Below are positions 1-10,900 of a stretch of DNA of 64,000 bases, piece by piece. Within the stretch, counting starts at the first letter, position 1, and each line of letters begins with the position of its first letter. Location of the stretch: NCBI GenBank assembly GCA_015680685.1, contig MNCI01006920.1, forward strand, positions 60,951 to 124,950, in the 5' to 3' direction. The DNA comes from Gnetum montanum. Taxonomy: Eukaryota; Streptophyta; Gnetopsida; Gnetales; Gnetaceae. The notes under the pieces are model-generated. The model made no database searches, was not told where the DNA came from, and worked only from the letters and a program-made list of their open reading frames with translations. The position numbers and the translations under genes were made by a program.

Positions 1-791
1 CTTTTTGTTGTCACGGTGTATGGTTAAGTAAGTCCGAGGTATATGATTTTTTTGGTCTTTTCTGGTTTATCTCCTATGCTAAAGGGTGAAGGGTTGAGAG
101 ACTAAAACTAACTCTAACTATGACACTAAGTCCTAGCATCAGCATCCGTTCCCACTTACCGTACACACCCTAAACTGTGCAACTGTGGCTACTAAACACT
201 AATCGTTACTGGGATTACCACACGTAACGCACGTGCTTGAAGTGATCGTACTGAGGCACCTAATTAACCTAAGTGTGACAAGCAGCCAATTCCTTGACTA
301 GCCGTACACATCCGTAGATGCTCGTAATCAAGTCGTACTTGCCCCATGTTCTAGGAGATAAGGGAGAGAGAATCTAATCGCGATGAGTAGCCGATTCCTT
401 GGCTAGCTGTACACATTCGTCAATGCTCGTAACCAAGTTGTACTCATGCTGCATTATTAGGAAAGCAATAAATAACATTAAATAAACCTATCCATGTACT
501 GCAAGGTTTATCCACAAAGCTCATCTTTATTGCCGTACACAACTTGCGTTTAGGTACAAAGCTACTCGAATAAAGAACCGTTCACTTGGGGGACTCCTAC
601 TACAGGCACATGGAAAATATTCTATCTCTGGGGTGATCAATCCACCAGAGCTTCACTACTTCTAGCCTCTACATGCAAATGAGGGGAGTGCCGCCTCTTA
701 TTTATAGATTTGGCGGCAGACCACGATATCGCGTACGCGATATCACAGGGAACGACGCGATATCGCGGCTTGTGCATATCGCATCTCATCA
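1..791 (-). mobile_element. LTR of gypsy family A, cut by window edge
   Basis: This matches the LTRs at 16134-16971 and 28027-28848 along most of its length, with shared blocks such as the AATCGTTACTGGGATTACCA region and the clustered GATATC palindromes near its right end. Read on the minus strand the LTR begins at 791 (TGATGAG) and has a TATAAATA box at 699-706. The left end lies outside the window. The bases right of 791 contain no purine tract, so the flank is host DNA rather than an internal 3' region. It is therefore a solo LTR or the 5' LTR of an element extending left. The CpG sites in its palindromes are better kept than in the other copies, which suggests a younger insertion. Confidence 0.85.
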
Positions 792-3180
792 ACAAGTATT
801 TCAAAACTTTACCAAGTTTAGTACATCAAGTTTGAGTTCATCAAAGTTAGAGAGATACCTAAAGGAGATTAGTACCACAAATTTGAATTTATCAATTAAG
901 AGAAGTATAGACATAAAAAGAGATGCCAGAAAGAAACCTCTACAATGTAAAAGACATATGGAAGGAGATGTGCACAATGTAATCCATGTGTTTAGGAAAA
1001 TTGTTGGATATGTACGAACATAGGTGAGGCATGAGATTGAGACACTTTTGCAAAGGACCATGGATGCCTATATACAAGTTTAAAATTAACATTTGTTTCA
1101 GTTGACAAAACTTTGTTGGAACAGTTCCCACAATGGAATGAGCCAATGTGTCCGAATTAGTAACCTGCCCTAAGTGACCTATATTGGATGAAATATTTAT
1201 GCGTTGACTTCTCACGAGATTCATTTTAGCAAAATTGTCTGTGTTGAATCAATTGAATAAAACAAAAGAGGTATATATAACTATCAACATAATAAAATGT
1301 CTTTGCAACATTAAGATACTAGGGTTAAAGTTTTTGCAACAACAACATACTTAGAGAGTAAAGCATTGACATAGATAACATTAAGAAATCTTTTCTCACA
1401 TGTCTACCCTTATCACAAGGCCAACATCATTTGGATTCATTTGGTCTCATTTTCATTTGTTTCCATTCATCAAGGCAAACAATAGTAGGCATCTTGTCCA
1501 TCTTTAAAAAACAACTTTCATTGAAATAAAAATTAATAGTTGATATGGTGGATTGATTGCCAAAGCACAAGCAAGCAAGTGGTGCATGATCATTATCTTA
1601 TCTTAGCAATAATCACAAGTTAGCTTTTTGATTTTTGTTACCTTTGCATTTGATATTAGTTGGGTGTTAGTGTGGGTTAACAACATTGTCTATAAAGTTT
1701 TTGTTGTGGGTCATGGGCTCTAGTAAGTGGGAATAGTTGCCTCATACCAAGACAAATGTGTATTGGATAGTCGATGTAATGATTTACTTCACCCATGATA
1801 GATTCCTATGCCCACCATGAATATAGAATTAGTATATACCATATGGGCGTACGCACTTGTTACTTACTACACAAACATTCGATTCCCATCCCCACTTCAC
1901 TACTTATATAAAAACATTAAGTGAGGTTTCATTAATGCTTGCTAGAGTGAATTATTATAGACCAATAGATATAGAAAACAAGCCAAAATACTTTATAACA
2001 AACTCTTCATGTTTAGCCAATAAACAATTAAATCACATAACTTATCGCAACTTAACTTTGATACTAATTTTTATAAATATTACAATTTGTGTAGTGTAGA
2101 ATTACCAAATATTAGGACTATAGCAATAATGGTTGGTAGAGAAAACTTGCAAAGTGAAATTAGCACTTCTTCATAGCAACCCTTAAACAAAGAACTCATT
2201 CTCAACTCATTACAACTACAAACCTTACAAGTTTATAAGTAATAGAAACATTATGACCTCATTCTCAATTCATTCATTGCCACTCTAAACCCAACAAGCT
2301 AGGTTACAAGTAATAGAAGCATCATATTGTTAACTTGAACACATCTTCTTTAATGAGACAATGAAAAAGATTACAAATCAATGTTTCCTTGCTAGAAGGT
2401 TGAAAGTTGATCATTGAACGTTGTTTCAATTTGCATTTTTCATCTATGAGGATTGATGATGTATTGGGTGACTAGGCTAACTTTTTAACACTGTCAACTT
2501 ATTGCATCCTTAATTGAGTGGGACATGTTTAGGTTTATCAGGGGAAGATATGTTTTTATTGATCAAGAAGCAGCTTAAGCTCAAGACTATAACAAGTGAA
2601 GGTTTATTTACTATCTATCTTAACTTTTTTGTTCCTTGGCAAACCTAAAATTTTCCCTTTCTCCCATGTTCAAAGTTGGGAGGTGCACAATTGAGAAATC
2701 CACCCCCTATGTGTTGTATTTCATTTCTTTCAAAATGTACCATTGTACAATATTTGCCGTGGTAGGCTTGAAAACTCATTTTCCCTTGTAATCTTTTTTA
2801 AACCATGTTTATAAAAATAAAACTTAAAAGCCTTTTAAAACCTAGGATGAGTCATGATTTTGATGAAAATATTGCAAATTCAGAAAGCATGGAGGGATTG
2901 TTATTTAGGCTAAAATGACTAACAATTCTATTTCTTTTCATCTTGTCTTCATAATATGCAATGATGCATAGTTCTCTTTCAACTTTATTGAGAGCTAAAA
3001 CATCATTTGGACATAAATTTTTTTCATGCTTTAATGATTTCATCTAGGTCTTTTTTTTTTTACAAGGTTTCTTAGAACAATGCACTTTAGTAAACTGTTG
3101 GAAGTTTTTTATATTTTTAATTTTCAGATTTTAATTTTTAATTAATTAGTGGGAGTTCCCCATAGCATTACATGGAAAGT
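792..3180. other. AT-rich interval without a recognised gene
   Basis: Open frames here are short, AT-rich and without recognisable motifs. I see no splice-flanked coding segment and no transposon protein. It may be old decayed repeat sequence. Confidence 0.5.
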
Positions 3181-3240
3181 GATCAATAGCTTACTTATAT
3201 ATTTATTATATATATCTATAATTTGATTGAAAGAATCTTG
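3181..3240 (+). repeat. Remnant arm of the foldback element family
   Basis: About 58 bases align with the left terminal arm of the foldback element at 40693-41218: ATCAATAGCTTACTTATAT against ATCACTAGCTTAGTTATAT, then the same ATATATCTATAA and AGAATCTT blocks. Only this arm is recognisable, so it is an old truncated copy. Confidence 0.6.
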
Positions 3241-3628
3241 CAAAAATTGAACTGAATTTTAGTTTATCTATTGTATTGAAAATTATTGAAGTTGCCATTT
3301 TACCGGATGTCTTCCATAACAATTTTGCTCATTTTGTTGTGATTGCATGATGAGAAGAATAACTAATTTTAAGTTTGCCAATAAATCTTGTGTTGTAAAA
3401 TATTTCTGAATTCTCATGAATTATTGTTTTTCATACAGCTCTGCTTGCCTTTCCAAATTTCATTCTGTATGCATTGCAATACAAAGACCTAAACATAGAA
3501 GCCATAGATTTGCTTGGAGGAAGTATGTTGTTGGTAATATGGATGGAATATTATTTAGCATCACTTAATGTTCTCTTTGAAGCAGTATAGACAAAATATT
3601 ATTTAGCATTACTAATAGGCTCTTCCTA

Positions 3629-3732
3629 AGGATTATCGACAAAATATTATTTAGAGTTATGAATATATGATTAGTCGATAAGGATTATCGACAAAATATT
3701 ATTTAGAGTTATGAATCTATGATTAGTCAATG
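3629..3732 (+). repeat. 52-bp tandem duplication
   Basis: Two adjacent copies with a period of 52 bases (3629-3680 and 3681-3732). Each contains GGATTATCGACAAAATATTA and differs at only a few positions. A shorter, more diverged version (GTATAGACAAAATATTATTT) lies just upstream at about 3583-3610. Confidence 0.85.
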
Positions 3733-4021
3733 GTTAGCCTATAGTTAGCCTCTTAGCCAAAATCATTGTTAGAGCAGAGAATACTAAGCCACAAAATACA
3801 GATATATATGTTATTCTCGGTAGGGCACACAAGCAAGCAAGCAAACGAATGAATCCTTTGATCAATCTTGTTTGAAATAAATATTTTTTAACATGAGGCA
3901 AACAGCTGCAACCATTCATCATGTGAAAGAAATATAGGTCTGATCTTGAAACTACTACAGCAAGAAGCAAGAACAAATATTCTAAAAACAAACTTTATTG
4001 TCTTAACAACTTTCTGGAGTG

Positions 4022-4240
4022 GATTTAAATAATCAGATAAGGTAGGTTCCAAAGAACCAAGAACCAAGGAAATGCCTCGTAGTACTATAAAACTTTAAAA
4101 TACCTTGTACATTGCATACAAATCTATCAGAACCAAGGAAAGGCCTTCCAGTACTATAAAATACCGTGTACACAGCATACAAATCTATCAGAACCAAGGA
4201 AAGGCCTCCCAGTACTATAAAACTTTAAAATACTTTTAAG
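4022..4240. repeat. Short repeats in the 3' flank of the LRR gene
   Basis: Three imperfect units of 60-70 bases start at 4062, 4131 and 4192. Each begins AACCAAGGAAA and contains AGTACTATAAAA. The stretch just before the first unit (4022-4075) resembles the last coding bases of the LRR gene at about 4355-4400, so the repeats may derive from a duplicated gene end. They lie 3' of the minus-strand gene, beyond its first poly(A) signal. Confidence 0.75.
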
Positions 4241-4305
4241 AGAAACGCAACGTTAAGAGGATAAGATGGGATGAAAACACTATTTGTCATGAGCAGGAGT
4301 TTTCC

Positions 4306-4311
4306 TTTATT
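4306..4311 (-). terminator. Poly(A) signal of the LRR gene
   Basis: AATAAA on the minus strand, about 53 bases after the stop codon at 4364. This is a normal position for a plant near-upstream polyadenylation element. A second AATAAA lies further down at about 3990. Usage is inferred. Confidence 0.5.
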
Positions 4312-4363
4312 TACACATGCAAAAAGCAAACTCAACTGGACCTTCGCAACATTGGGATTGGAT

Positions 4364-7300
4364 TCAAATAAGGTACCTTCCAAAGAACTTAGGAAATGCA
4401 TCCCATTGAAAATACAGAGCAATTGTAGCACCATAGGAAAGACCAAATCCCAACCCCAATGCTAATAATGAAACATGCTCATCTATCCATGCCCACCATC
4501 CATTCTTCTTCTCGATATCTGTACTGGGCTCTGTAGCATTTGTTCCAATGTCCTCACATGGAATGCTTGTTGGAGGCCCACACAAACACTTATTTTCTGC
4601 AAAGGAACTTTCATTAAAAGTAGAAAACTGTGTACTGACGGGAATTCTTCCACATAGCCTATTATGTGCAACATCAAAAATACTTAAAAAATCCAATGAT
4701 TGTAGCTGTACTGGAATTTTGCCTGATAAATTATTGCAACTTAAATCTATAGCTTCCAAAAGCTGTAATTTTCCTAAGGATGAAGGTATGCCACCGCTGA
4801 ACATGTTATGAGATAGATTTAGTAACCTCAAGGTCGTGAGATCTCCTATGCTCTTTGGAATCTGACCTGTGAGATTGTTGCCAGATAAATCTATCACATT
4901 ATTACCAGCTCTTGCAAGCACATCATCGAGTTCCAGCCCTTTCTCTGTCAGCATCACTTGCATAGTCTCTGTTGTTAATTCCCCTATTGCCAATTGAAAA
5001 TAATCATCACCACTACTCTGCAAAACTTGAAATTGCTTGAGCATTTGGAGCTGAGATGGAAGTTTGCCATAAAATTTATTGTTGGATAAGTCCAAGATCT
5101 GCAACTTTGTGAAACTGAATACCCATGGAGGAATGGTTCCTCTGAAACTATTATAGCCTAAATCTAGGACTTTTAGCTTATGCATTCTCTTCAAATATTT
5201 TGGGAGAATGCCGGTTAACAAATTCCTTCTCAAATCTAATATTCTTAGATTCTTACAATTCACCAAAGTGTATGACAAAGATCCAGAGAAAGTATTCATA
5301 TAAGCAGATAAAGCAATCATAGAAGATGGAAATGTTAAAGACAATGCACCTTGAAAGCTATTGTTGCCCAGATTTAAAAATGAAAGTCGATTACAATTAC
5401 CTAGTGGATCAGGAATGTTGCCAGAGAGTCTGTTTTGAGAGACATCCAAAGAGAGTAAATTTGTAAGGCTTCCAATGCTTTCTGGAATATAGCCCGTCAA
5501 CTGATTTCCTTTTAAACTTAACACAGCTAATTCTTTCATGTCACCAATGCAGTCTGGTATCCTGCCATAGAGACTTAAACCTTCCAAGTATAAAGCTTCT
5601 AATTTGCTTAAGCGACAAAGTTCTACCGGAAATGTTCCTGAATTATGAGATGATACTTGGGAAGACAAGTCAAGGTAGATGAGATCTGTGACATTTCCTA
5701 TACCATTCGGGATTTCACTGATGGATAATTCCAAATCCTTCAGTTGTGTCATAAGACATACGCAGTCTGGCACTGCAGCTTCGGAGCCAGTATGCCAACT
5801 TAAGTATAGCAGCTGTTTCAGCTGGCACAACTCCCAAGGGAAACTATCTTTCATGGAATTTGCTTCCACGTCAAAGGAGTTGAGCTGCATCAACTTTCCC
5901 AATTCAGAGGGAATACCTCCACTCACTTTGTGTGCATATAAGGAGAAATCATTAAGTTTGCTCAGGTTTCCCACCTCCCTTGGAATTTCACCTATGAAAT
6001 AGTCCCCTTGTAGCAGCAGCGTTCTGAGACTTGACAGTTTTCCTAGGAAAGAAGGGATCTGACCGCTTCCACCATCAAAACTGAATTCAAGAGATTGCAA
6101 CGTGCTCAAATTACCAAGCTCATTTGGAATCTTTCCATTAAACATGTTTGCCTCCACGACCAAATTTCTGAGTTTGAAGAGATTTCCCACCTCCTTTGGA
6201 ATACTTCCAATTATATTGGCTTCACAGAAGGAGAAATGAGTAAGTCTGCTTAAGTTTCCTACCTCCTTTGGAAATGCACCTATGAAACAGTCTCCTGAAA
6301 TCCACAGAGTCTGCAGGAGTAACAGTTTTCCAAAGAAAGAGGGAATTGGACCCCCTGTTCCACCTTCAAAGCTGAAACCAAGACCTTGCAACATGCTCAG
6401 ATTGCCCAGCTCATTGGGAATGCTTCCATTAAGATACTCTGCATCTACCGACAGGTCTGTGAGTTTGGAAAGATTTCCCAACTGTCTTAGCATCGAACCC
6501 CTCAATGTTCCTGTGCTTAACGATAGACTCTGAAGATGTGACAGTTTCCCCAGGGAAGAGGGAATCAATGTTCCTGTGCTTAACCATAGACTCTGAAGAT
6601 GTGACAGTTTCCCCAGGGAAGTGGGAATCAAGCCACTTCCATTATTGAATGTCAAGGAAAGAGATTGTAATTGACTTAAATTACCAAACTCCTCTGGAAT
6701 GCTTCCACTTAGTCCGTCTGCCTCCTGCAAATCCAGGTCGACGAGATTGCAGAGACTCCCCAACTCCTTTGGTATTGGCCCCACAAAGTAATCTCCTCCT
6801 AAATATAGACTCTGAAGGCGTGACAATTTTTGTAACCAAGAGGGAATCGGACCGCTCCCATGGCCGTGGAGTCCCAATGCAAGAGATTGCAAGCGGCTCA
6901 AATTACGCAGCTCTATTGAAATACCACCCCTAAATCCTTCCAATTGTAGCCGCTGAAGATGGAATAGATGTCCCAGCCACAACGGTACAGGGCTGCTCCA
7001 ACCATCGCCATACAATGACAACCTGAGATCTTGAAGCAGAGTTAAATTTCGTAACTCTCCTGGAATACCCCCTTTGAAAGAGAGCAAGAATAGATTCAAT
7101 ACCTTAAGATGCTTGAAATTTCCCAACCAAGCAGGTATAATTGAAGGCCGGAGGTCATCTTGACCCAGCGCTAGATCCAATGTTTGAAGAGAGGAACAAT
7201 TTCTCAAAGATTCAGGAAGAGGGTTTAAGCCCCAACCCAGAAGTAGATGTTGCAACCGAGTAAGCTGCCCAATGTTTTGAGGAAAAGGGCCATAAAAGTG

Positions 7301-7708
7301 GGCAAAAGAGAGATTCAAATGAGACAGAAATGTGAGATTGCATATGGATGGGGAGAAAACACCTGATAGCCCCCAGTCACTCAGTTCCAGGGATACCTCT
7401 CTGCGGGTGCGTGAGCTTGAGCTTGAGCTGCTGCTTTGGGAAGAAGAAGATGATGAAGAGGAGGAGCACTTGACTCCAGCCCAATCTTGGCAGACTCCAT
7501 GCAGATTGTTGCGACTCCAATTGGAAAGCATGTTATTCTCATGAAACCAAATTCCTGCTTTGAACTCCAACAAAGCATTGGCATCCCCGAGCAAAGATGA
7601 TGATGATGCATAGCCAACTCTTACGAAAGCATAAAAAGACATCAACGCGGCCGCCACCACCACTGGACTCAATTTGCATTGCTCCTGCGCTGCCATTGCC
7701 ATTGCCAT
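4364..7708 (-). CDS. Leucine-rich-repeat receptor-like protein (RLP)
   Basis: An intact 1114-residue, intronless gene. Visible domains: a signal peptide (residues 1 to about 34); an LRR N-terminal cap with paired cysteines (CQDWAGVKC, about 73-81); an unusual serine tract (82-99, one Gln); a long array of plant-type LRRs (LxxLxLxxNxLxGxIPxxLG); an island domain (about 890-935); four more LRRs; a C-terminal cap with CLCGPP; an acidic juxtamembrane stretch; one transmembrane helix (about 1079-1100); and a short basic tail. There is no kinase domain, so it is an RLP rather than an RLK. Plant RLPs of this layout sit in the plasma membrane and act with SOBIR1/BAK1-type kinases in immune recognition or development. 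Which of these applies here is inference. The start is the first Met of a MAMAMA run directly before the hydrophobic core. Confidence 0.95.
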   Translation of the reverse strand: MAMAMAAQEQCKLSPVVVAAALMSFYAFVRVGYASSSSLLGDANALLEFKAGIWFHENNMLSNWSRNNLHGVCQDWAGVKCSSSSSSSSSQSSSSSSSSRTRREVSLELSDWGLSGVFSPSICNLTFLSHLNLSFAHFYGPFPQNIGQLTRLQHLLLGWGLNPLPESLRNCSSLQTLDLALGQDDLRPSIIPAWLGNFKHLKVLNLFLLSFKGGIPGELRNLTLLQDLRLSLYGDGWSSPVPLWLGHLFHLQRLQLEGFRGGISIELRNLSRLQSLALGLHGHGSGPIPSWLQKLSRLQSLYLGGDYFVGPIPKELGSLCNLVDLDLQEADGLSGSIPEEFGNLSQLQSLSLTFNNGSGLIPTSLGKLSHLQSLWLSTGTLIPSSLGKLSHLQSLSLSTGTLRGSMLRQLGNLSKLTDLSVDAEYLNGSIPNELGNLSMLQGLGFSFEGGTGGPIPSFFGKLLLLQTLWISGDCFIGAFPKEVGNLSRLTHFSFCEANIIGSIPKEVGNLFKLRNLVVEANMFNGKIPNELGNLSTLQSLEFSFDGGSGQIPSFLGKLSSLRTLLLQGDYFIGEIPREVGNLSKLNDFSLYAHKVSGGIPSELGKLMQLNSFDVEANSMKDSFPWELCQLKQLLYLSWHTGSEAAVPDCVCLMTQLKDLELSISEIPNGIGNVTDLIYLDLSSQVSSHNSGTFPVELCRLSKLEALYLEGLSLYGRIPDCIGDMKELAVLSLKGNQLTGYIPESIGSLTNLLSLDVSQNRLSGNIPDPLGNCNRLSFLNLGNNSFQGALSLTFPSSMIALSAYMNTFSGSLSYTLVNCKNLRILDLRRNLLTGILPKYLKRMHKLKVLDLGYNSFRGTIPPWVFSFTKLQILDLSNNKFYGKLPSQLQMLKQFQVLQSSGDDYFQLAIGELTTETMQVMLTEKGLELDDVLARAGNNVIDLSGNNLTGQIPKSIGDLTTLRLLNLSHNMFSGGIPSSLGKLQLLEAIDLSCNNLSGKIPVQLQSLDFLSIFDVAHNRLCGRIPVSTQFSTFNESSFAENKCLCGPPTSIPCEDIGTNATEPSTDIEKKNGWWAWIDEHVSLLALGLGFGLSYGATIALYFQWDAFPKFFGRYLI
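6502..6627 (-). repeat. 63-bp in-frame duplication inside the LRR array
   Basis: 6502-6564 and 6565-6627 are almost identical and start TCAATGTTCCTGTGCTTAAC. The period of 63 bases is 21 codons, so the copy adds one shortened LRR (GKLSHLQSLxLSTGTLI) rather than the usual 24 residues. It shows recent change in repeat number without breaking the frame. Confidence 0.9.
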
Positions 7709-7751
7709 TAGAATGGGATTTGAGATTGTGTTTTTGGCTAAGACTCCGAGT

Positions 7752-7760
7752 CTTATAAAG
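7752..7760 (-). promoter_or_regulatory. TATA box of the LRR gene
   Basis: CTTTATAAG on the minus strand, about 45 bases upstream of the start codon at 7708. If used, it gives a very short 5' leader. Identified by sequence and position only. Confidence 0.5.
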
Positions 7761-7811
7761 AGTTTAGGTAAGGTAAAGCAAGGTAAACTTGTAAGACGAG
7801 CGTGTCTGGGA

Positions 7812-7972
7812 AATTGGTTAGAATGGAAGATTCAAAGCTACCGTGTTTGAAATGAAGGGTGTGTGCTCCACATTCAAAGCTACCGTGTCCGGGAAGTTAG
7901 TTAAAATGGAAGATTCAAAGCGAAGTTAGTTAGAATGGATGATTCAAAGCTACCGTGTTTGAAGGTGTGTAC
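7812..7972. repeat. Imperfect repeats in the LRR gene promoter region
   Basis: The block AATGGAAGATTCAAAGC occurs three times with small changes (about 7823, 7904, 7934), and CAAAGCTACCGTGT also recurs. The copies are partly tandem, 100-260 bases upstream of the gene. They could be regulatory or simple replication slippage. Confidence 0.7.
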
Positions 7973-10900
7973 TTTACATTTGATTTGAAAATTCTGGGCA
8001 GTTGCTATTTTCTTCTTCTTCGTCAATGCCGTGGTTGACGAGAAAGCCCACATATGAATTCGAGCATAATCCATCAAAGTCATCTTCGTCTCGTCTCCAT
8101 CGTCGTCATCTTAACGTGGTTAACTTAGGATCACAGGTCTGTGAGCGGAATTGTCTGCGAGTCCATGTAAATGTGAATGCAAAGGCTTTCTGTAGAAAAC
8201 TTTGTCTGCAAGATGTAAGATTCAAGGATTGAAGTGTGACATATGTACATGCATCTTGGAGTCTTGAAATTTAGCCCATCTTTAGTTATCTTGAAAATTT
8301 CCTTGATATTTTTAATGATAGTTCTTCCTTGTCGACTATTTTGTTCTTGGTTTTGGTCATTGTTTCTTGATGATTTTCTTCTCCTTTCTTTTTTGAAAGT
8401 CTTCTCAATGAATGATGAGTCTCTTCAAGTCATTGATGCGAATCTTGATGGATGAGTTTTGTTTATCTTCTTCTCTTCATGGCTCTTTTTTAGTGAAGTT
8501 TCTAATTTTATAATGAAGGCCAAAATTTGTTTTCCTTTTAATAGTTCTTGTAGGCACAAGTCCAAGTCTTTAATTGTTTTTCTCTTTCTTGATCTTTCAA
8601 AGAAAATTTTGAGGTCAAAGCTAGTTGAATCATTTTGATATGATTGCTTTACCATAGATTCAATTCAATAAATTTGATTTCCCAATTTTTCTAACTTTAT
8701 TTTTTTCATATTTTCATCAAAATCTCAATGATTTTTATCAAATACTAACTTATAATCTTCGTTTATCAATTGAGTAATTGAAAGCAAGGATTTTGTAGGT
8801 TGGGCTCATAGAAGACATCTTTGGTTTAAAAAATAATGCCATCCTTCAAATTGATTACAATGTTTCTCATTCCTAATATATCCAATCTTCTTCCATCTCA
8901 AAGCTGAATTTTACCAAAGCCACATGTTTGATAAGATTTTGTTGTTTGAATACTAAAAAGTGTAGAAAATAAGTTCTTTTCTTCTTTTTGGGTTTGGCCC
9001 TCTACCTTTTGAAGCCTTGCCTTATCACTTGTGAATTTGGTGTTGCCATCTTTTACTATTTGGAGTCTTTGTTTTATTTTCTTTTTCGTTAATCCCTATT
9101 AATATTTTTTATGAAGAAGATCTCACATTTCTTTGTTGTTTTGCATATTAATTAAACAACTTTTAATCTCTTTTGAAACTAAATTGTAGATAATCCCCCT
9201 TGCATTTTAAGCTTCCTTTTTGCTTTTTTGAAATATTTTCTTCCTATTCTTTTTGTTCATGATCTTTTATTGTGAAATTTTTCTTTCTTTTTCCACAATG
9301 TTCCAAATGTCATTATAATCCAAAAGTAAGTTTGTCAAATGTGCTCATACTTCAAAATTTTGATAACCATCATAAATGACTGAGCATTTTAGAACATTTT
9401 TGTAGATATTGCATTGATCTCCCATGGACTCAACCATTAGCTTTAATACCATTGTTGTTACTTTTTTATTTTTTATTTTGAGGTAAGAAGCTTCAAAATA
9501 TATTTTTTTATTTTGCAAAATTTTGCTAGCTTATTCTATTGGTTTATGTGGGTAGCTTGACTATTAAAAATTAATTTTTTTCTGATTTTGTAATTATGAT
9601 ATTTTCATAGTTTGGATGAGTTCACGTGATCTTAGGCTTGGTGGAAAGCTTATTGTGTAATTTATAACCTTGTAAAATTATAGATCAATTAAAATTTATT
9701 TGACAATTTAAATCTAAACTGCAAAAGGAGTATTGAATAAAAATGTTTACCATCCATAATATCGTTGATTTGTGAGATGAATATCATGTTGATCCAAAAA
9801 AGTTATGAGGTGAGTAAATAATTGATACAAAGCCCTTTGAATAATCTACCTCCCTGCAAAATTTGGACTTAATTTGATGTTTAAAATTTGTTACATAAGA
9901 GTGCTTTGGAATGTGATTGTTTAATTTCTTAGGTTGATGAATTGGTAAATGTTGATGAATATGATGAATCAATGATGGATGATGAAAATTTTGATGAATA
10001 ATGGTGAATGATGAATTGGTGAAAATTTGAATTGAATCTCCAATTGATGAATTAACTAAAGATACAACATGATTTACCTATGAATAGGCATTTGATGGGG
10101 CTAAGCTTGGCTATGATGGATACAGCTTTCCTAATGACTAAAGAGACTTGGAAAATGAATAGATATGTGAGAATGGGGCCATTTTACTAATACATCCACC
10201 CATAAATCATTGTAATAAAAAATTAAATAAAATTTCTACTTCACTTCTAGCCTTTTGACTTCAATATAAGAGATAAGATTACATGGCTTTGTTTCCTAAT
10301 TTACAAACTCTTTGTATGTTTATGGTGAGTTGTTCTAACAAAAATTTTTACTAGACTCGTCTTAATTGCTGTAGGATTCTTAATCTACTAGTATAGATTA
10401 GTAATCAAAGCATAAGTAGGATTTCAAATAATGTTTACCATATACTTGCTTGATTTATGAACTTAAAATTCCATCAAGTTTACCTACTTTTGAATAGATT
10501 CCATGACTTTTAATTACCAAAGCTTTAAGTTGAACCAAATTGAAATTCTTTTATATCTGTATTTGGAGGAAGAGGTGTTGGACCCCAAAAATAAAATGTA
10601 TTATAAAGAAAAAAGTTCAAAGTACAATTGAAGAGGAACATCAAAGAGAGGTGAAACTCTAACATAATATACAAGGAAAAGCTCAATGATTTTGGATGTC
10701 TTTTAGGATTCCATCTTTATAATCAAGCATAAAATATCTTTCCTCTTATGTAAGAAAAGGATTAAACTTTGCCTTCTTTTAGCAGAACACTCTTCAGTTT
10801 TCACTTCTAAAGAAAAGCTTCCCATAAATAAAAAAATCTAAATAGAGATACACTTATGGCTACACATGAAACACGAGCTATTGAATAATATCACCTTGAA

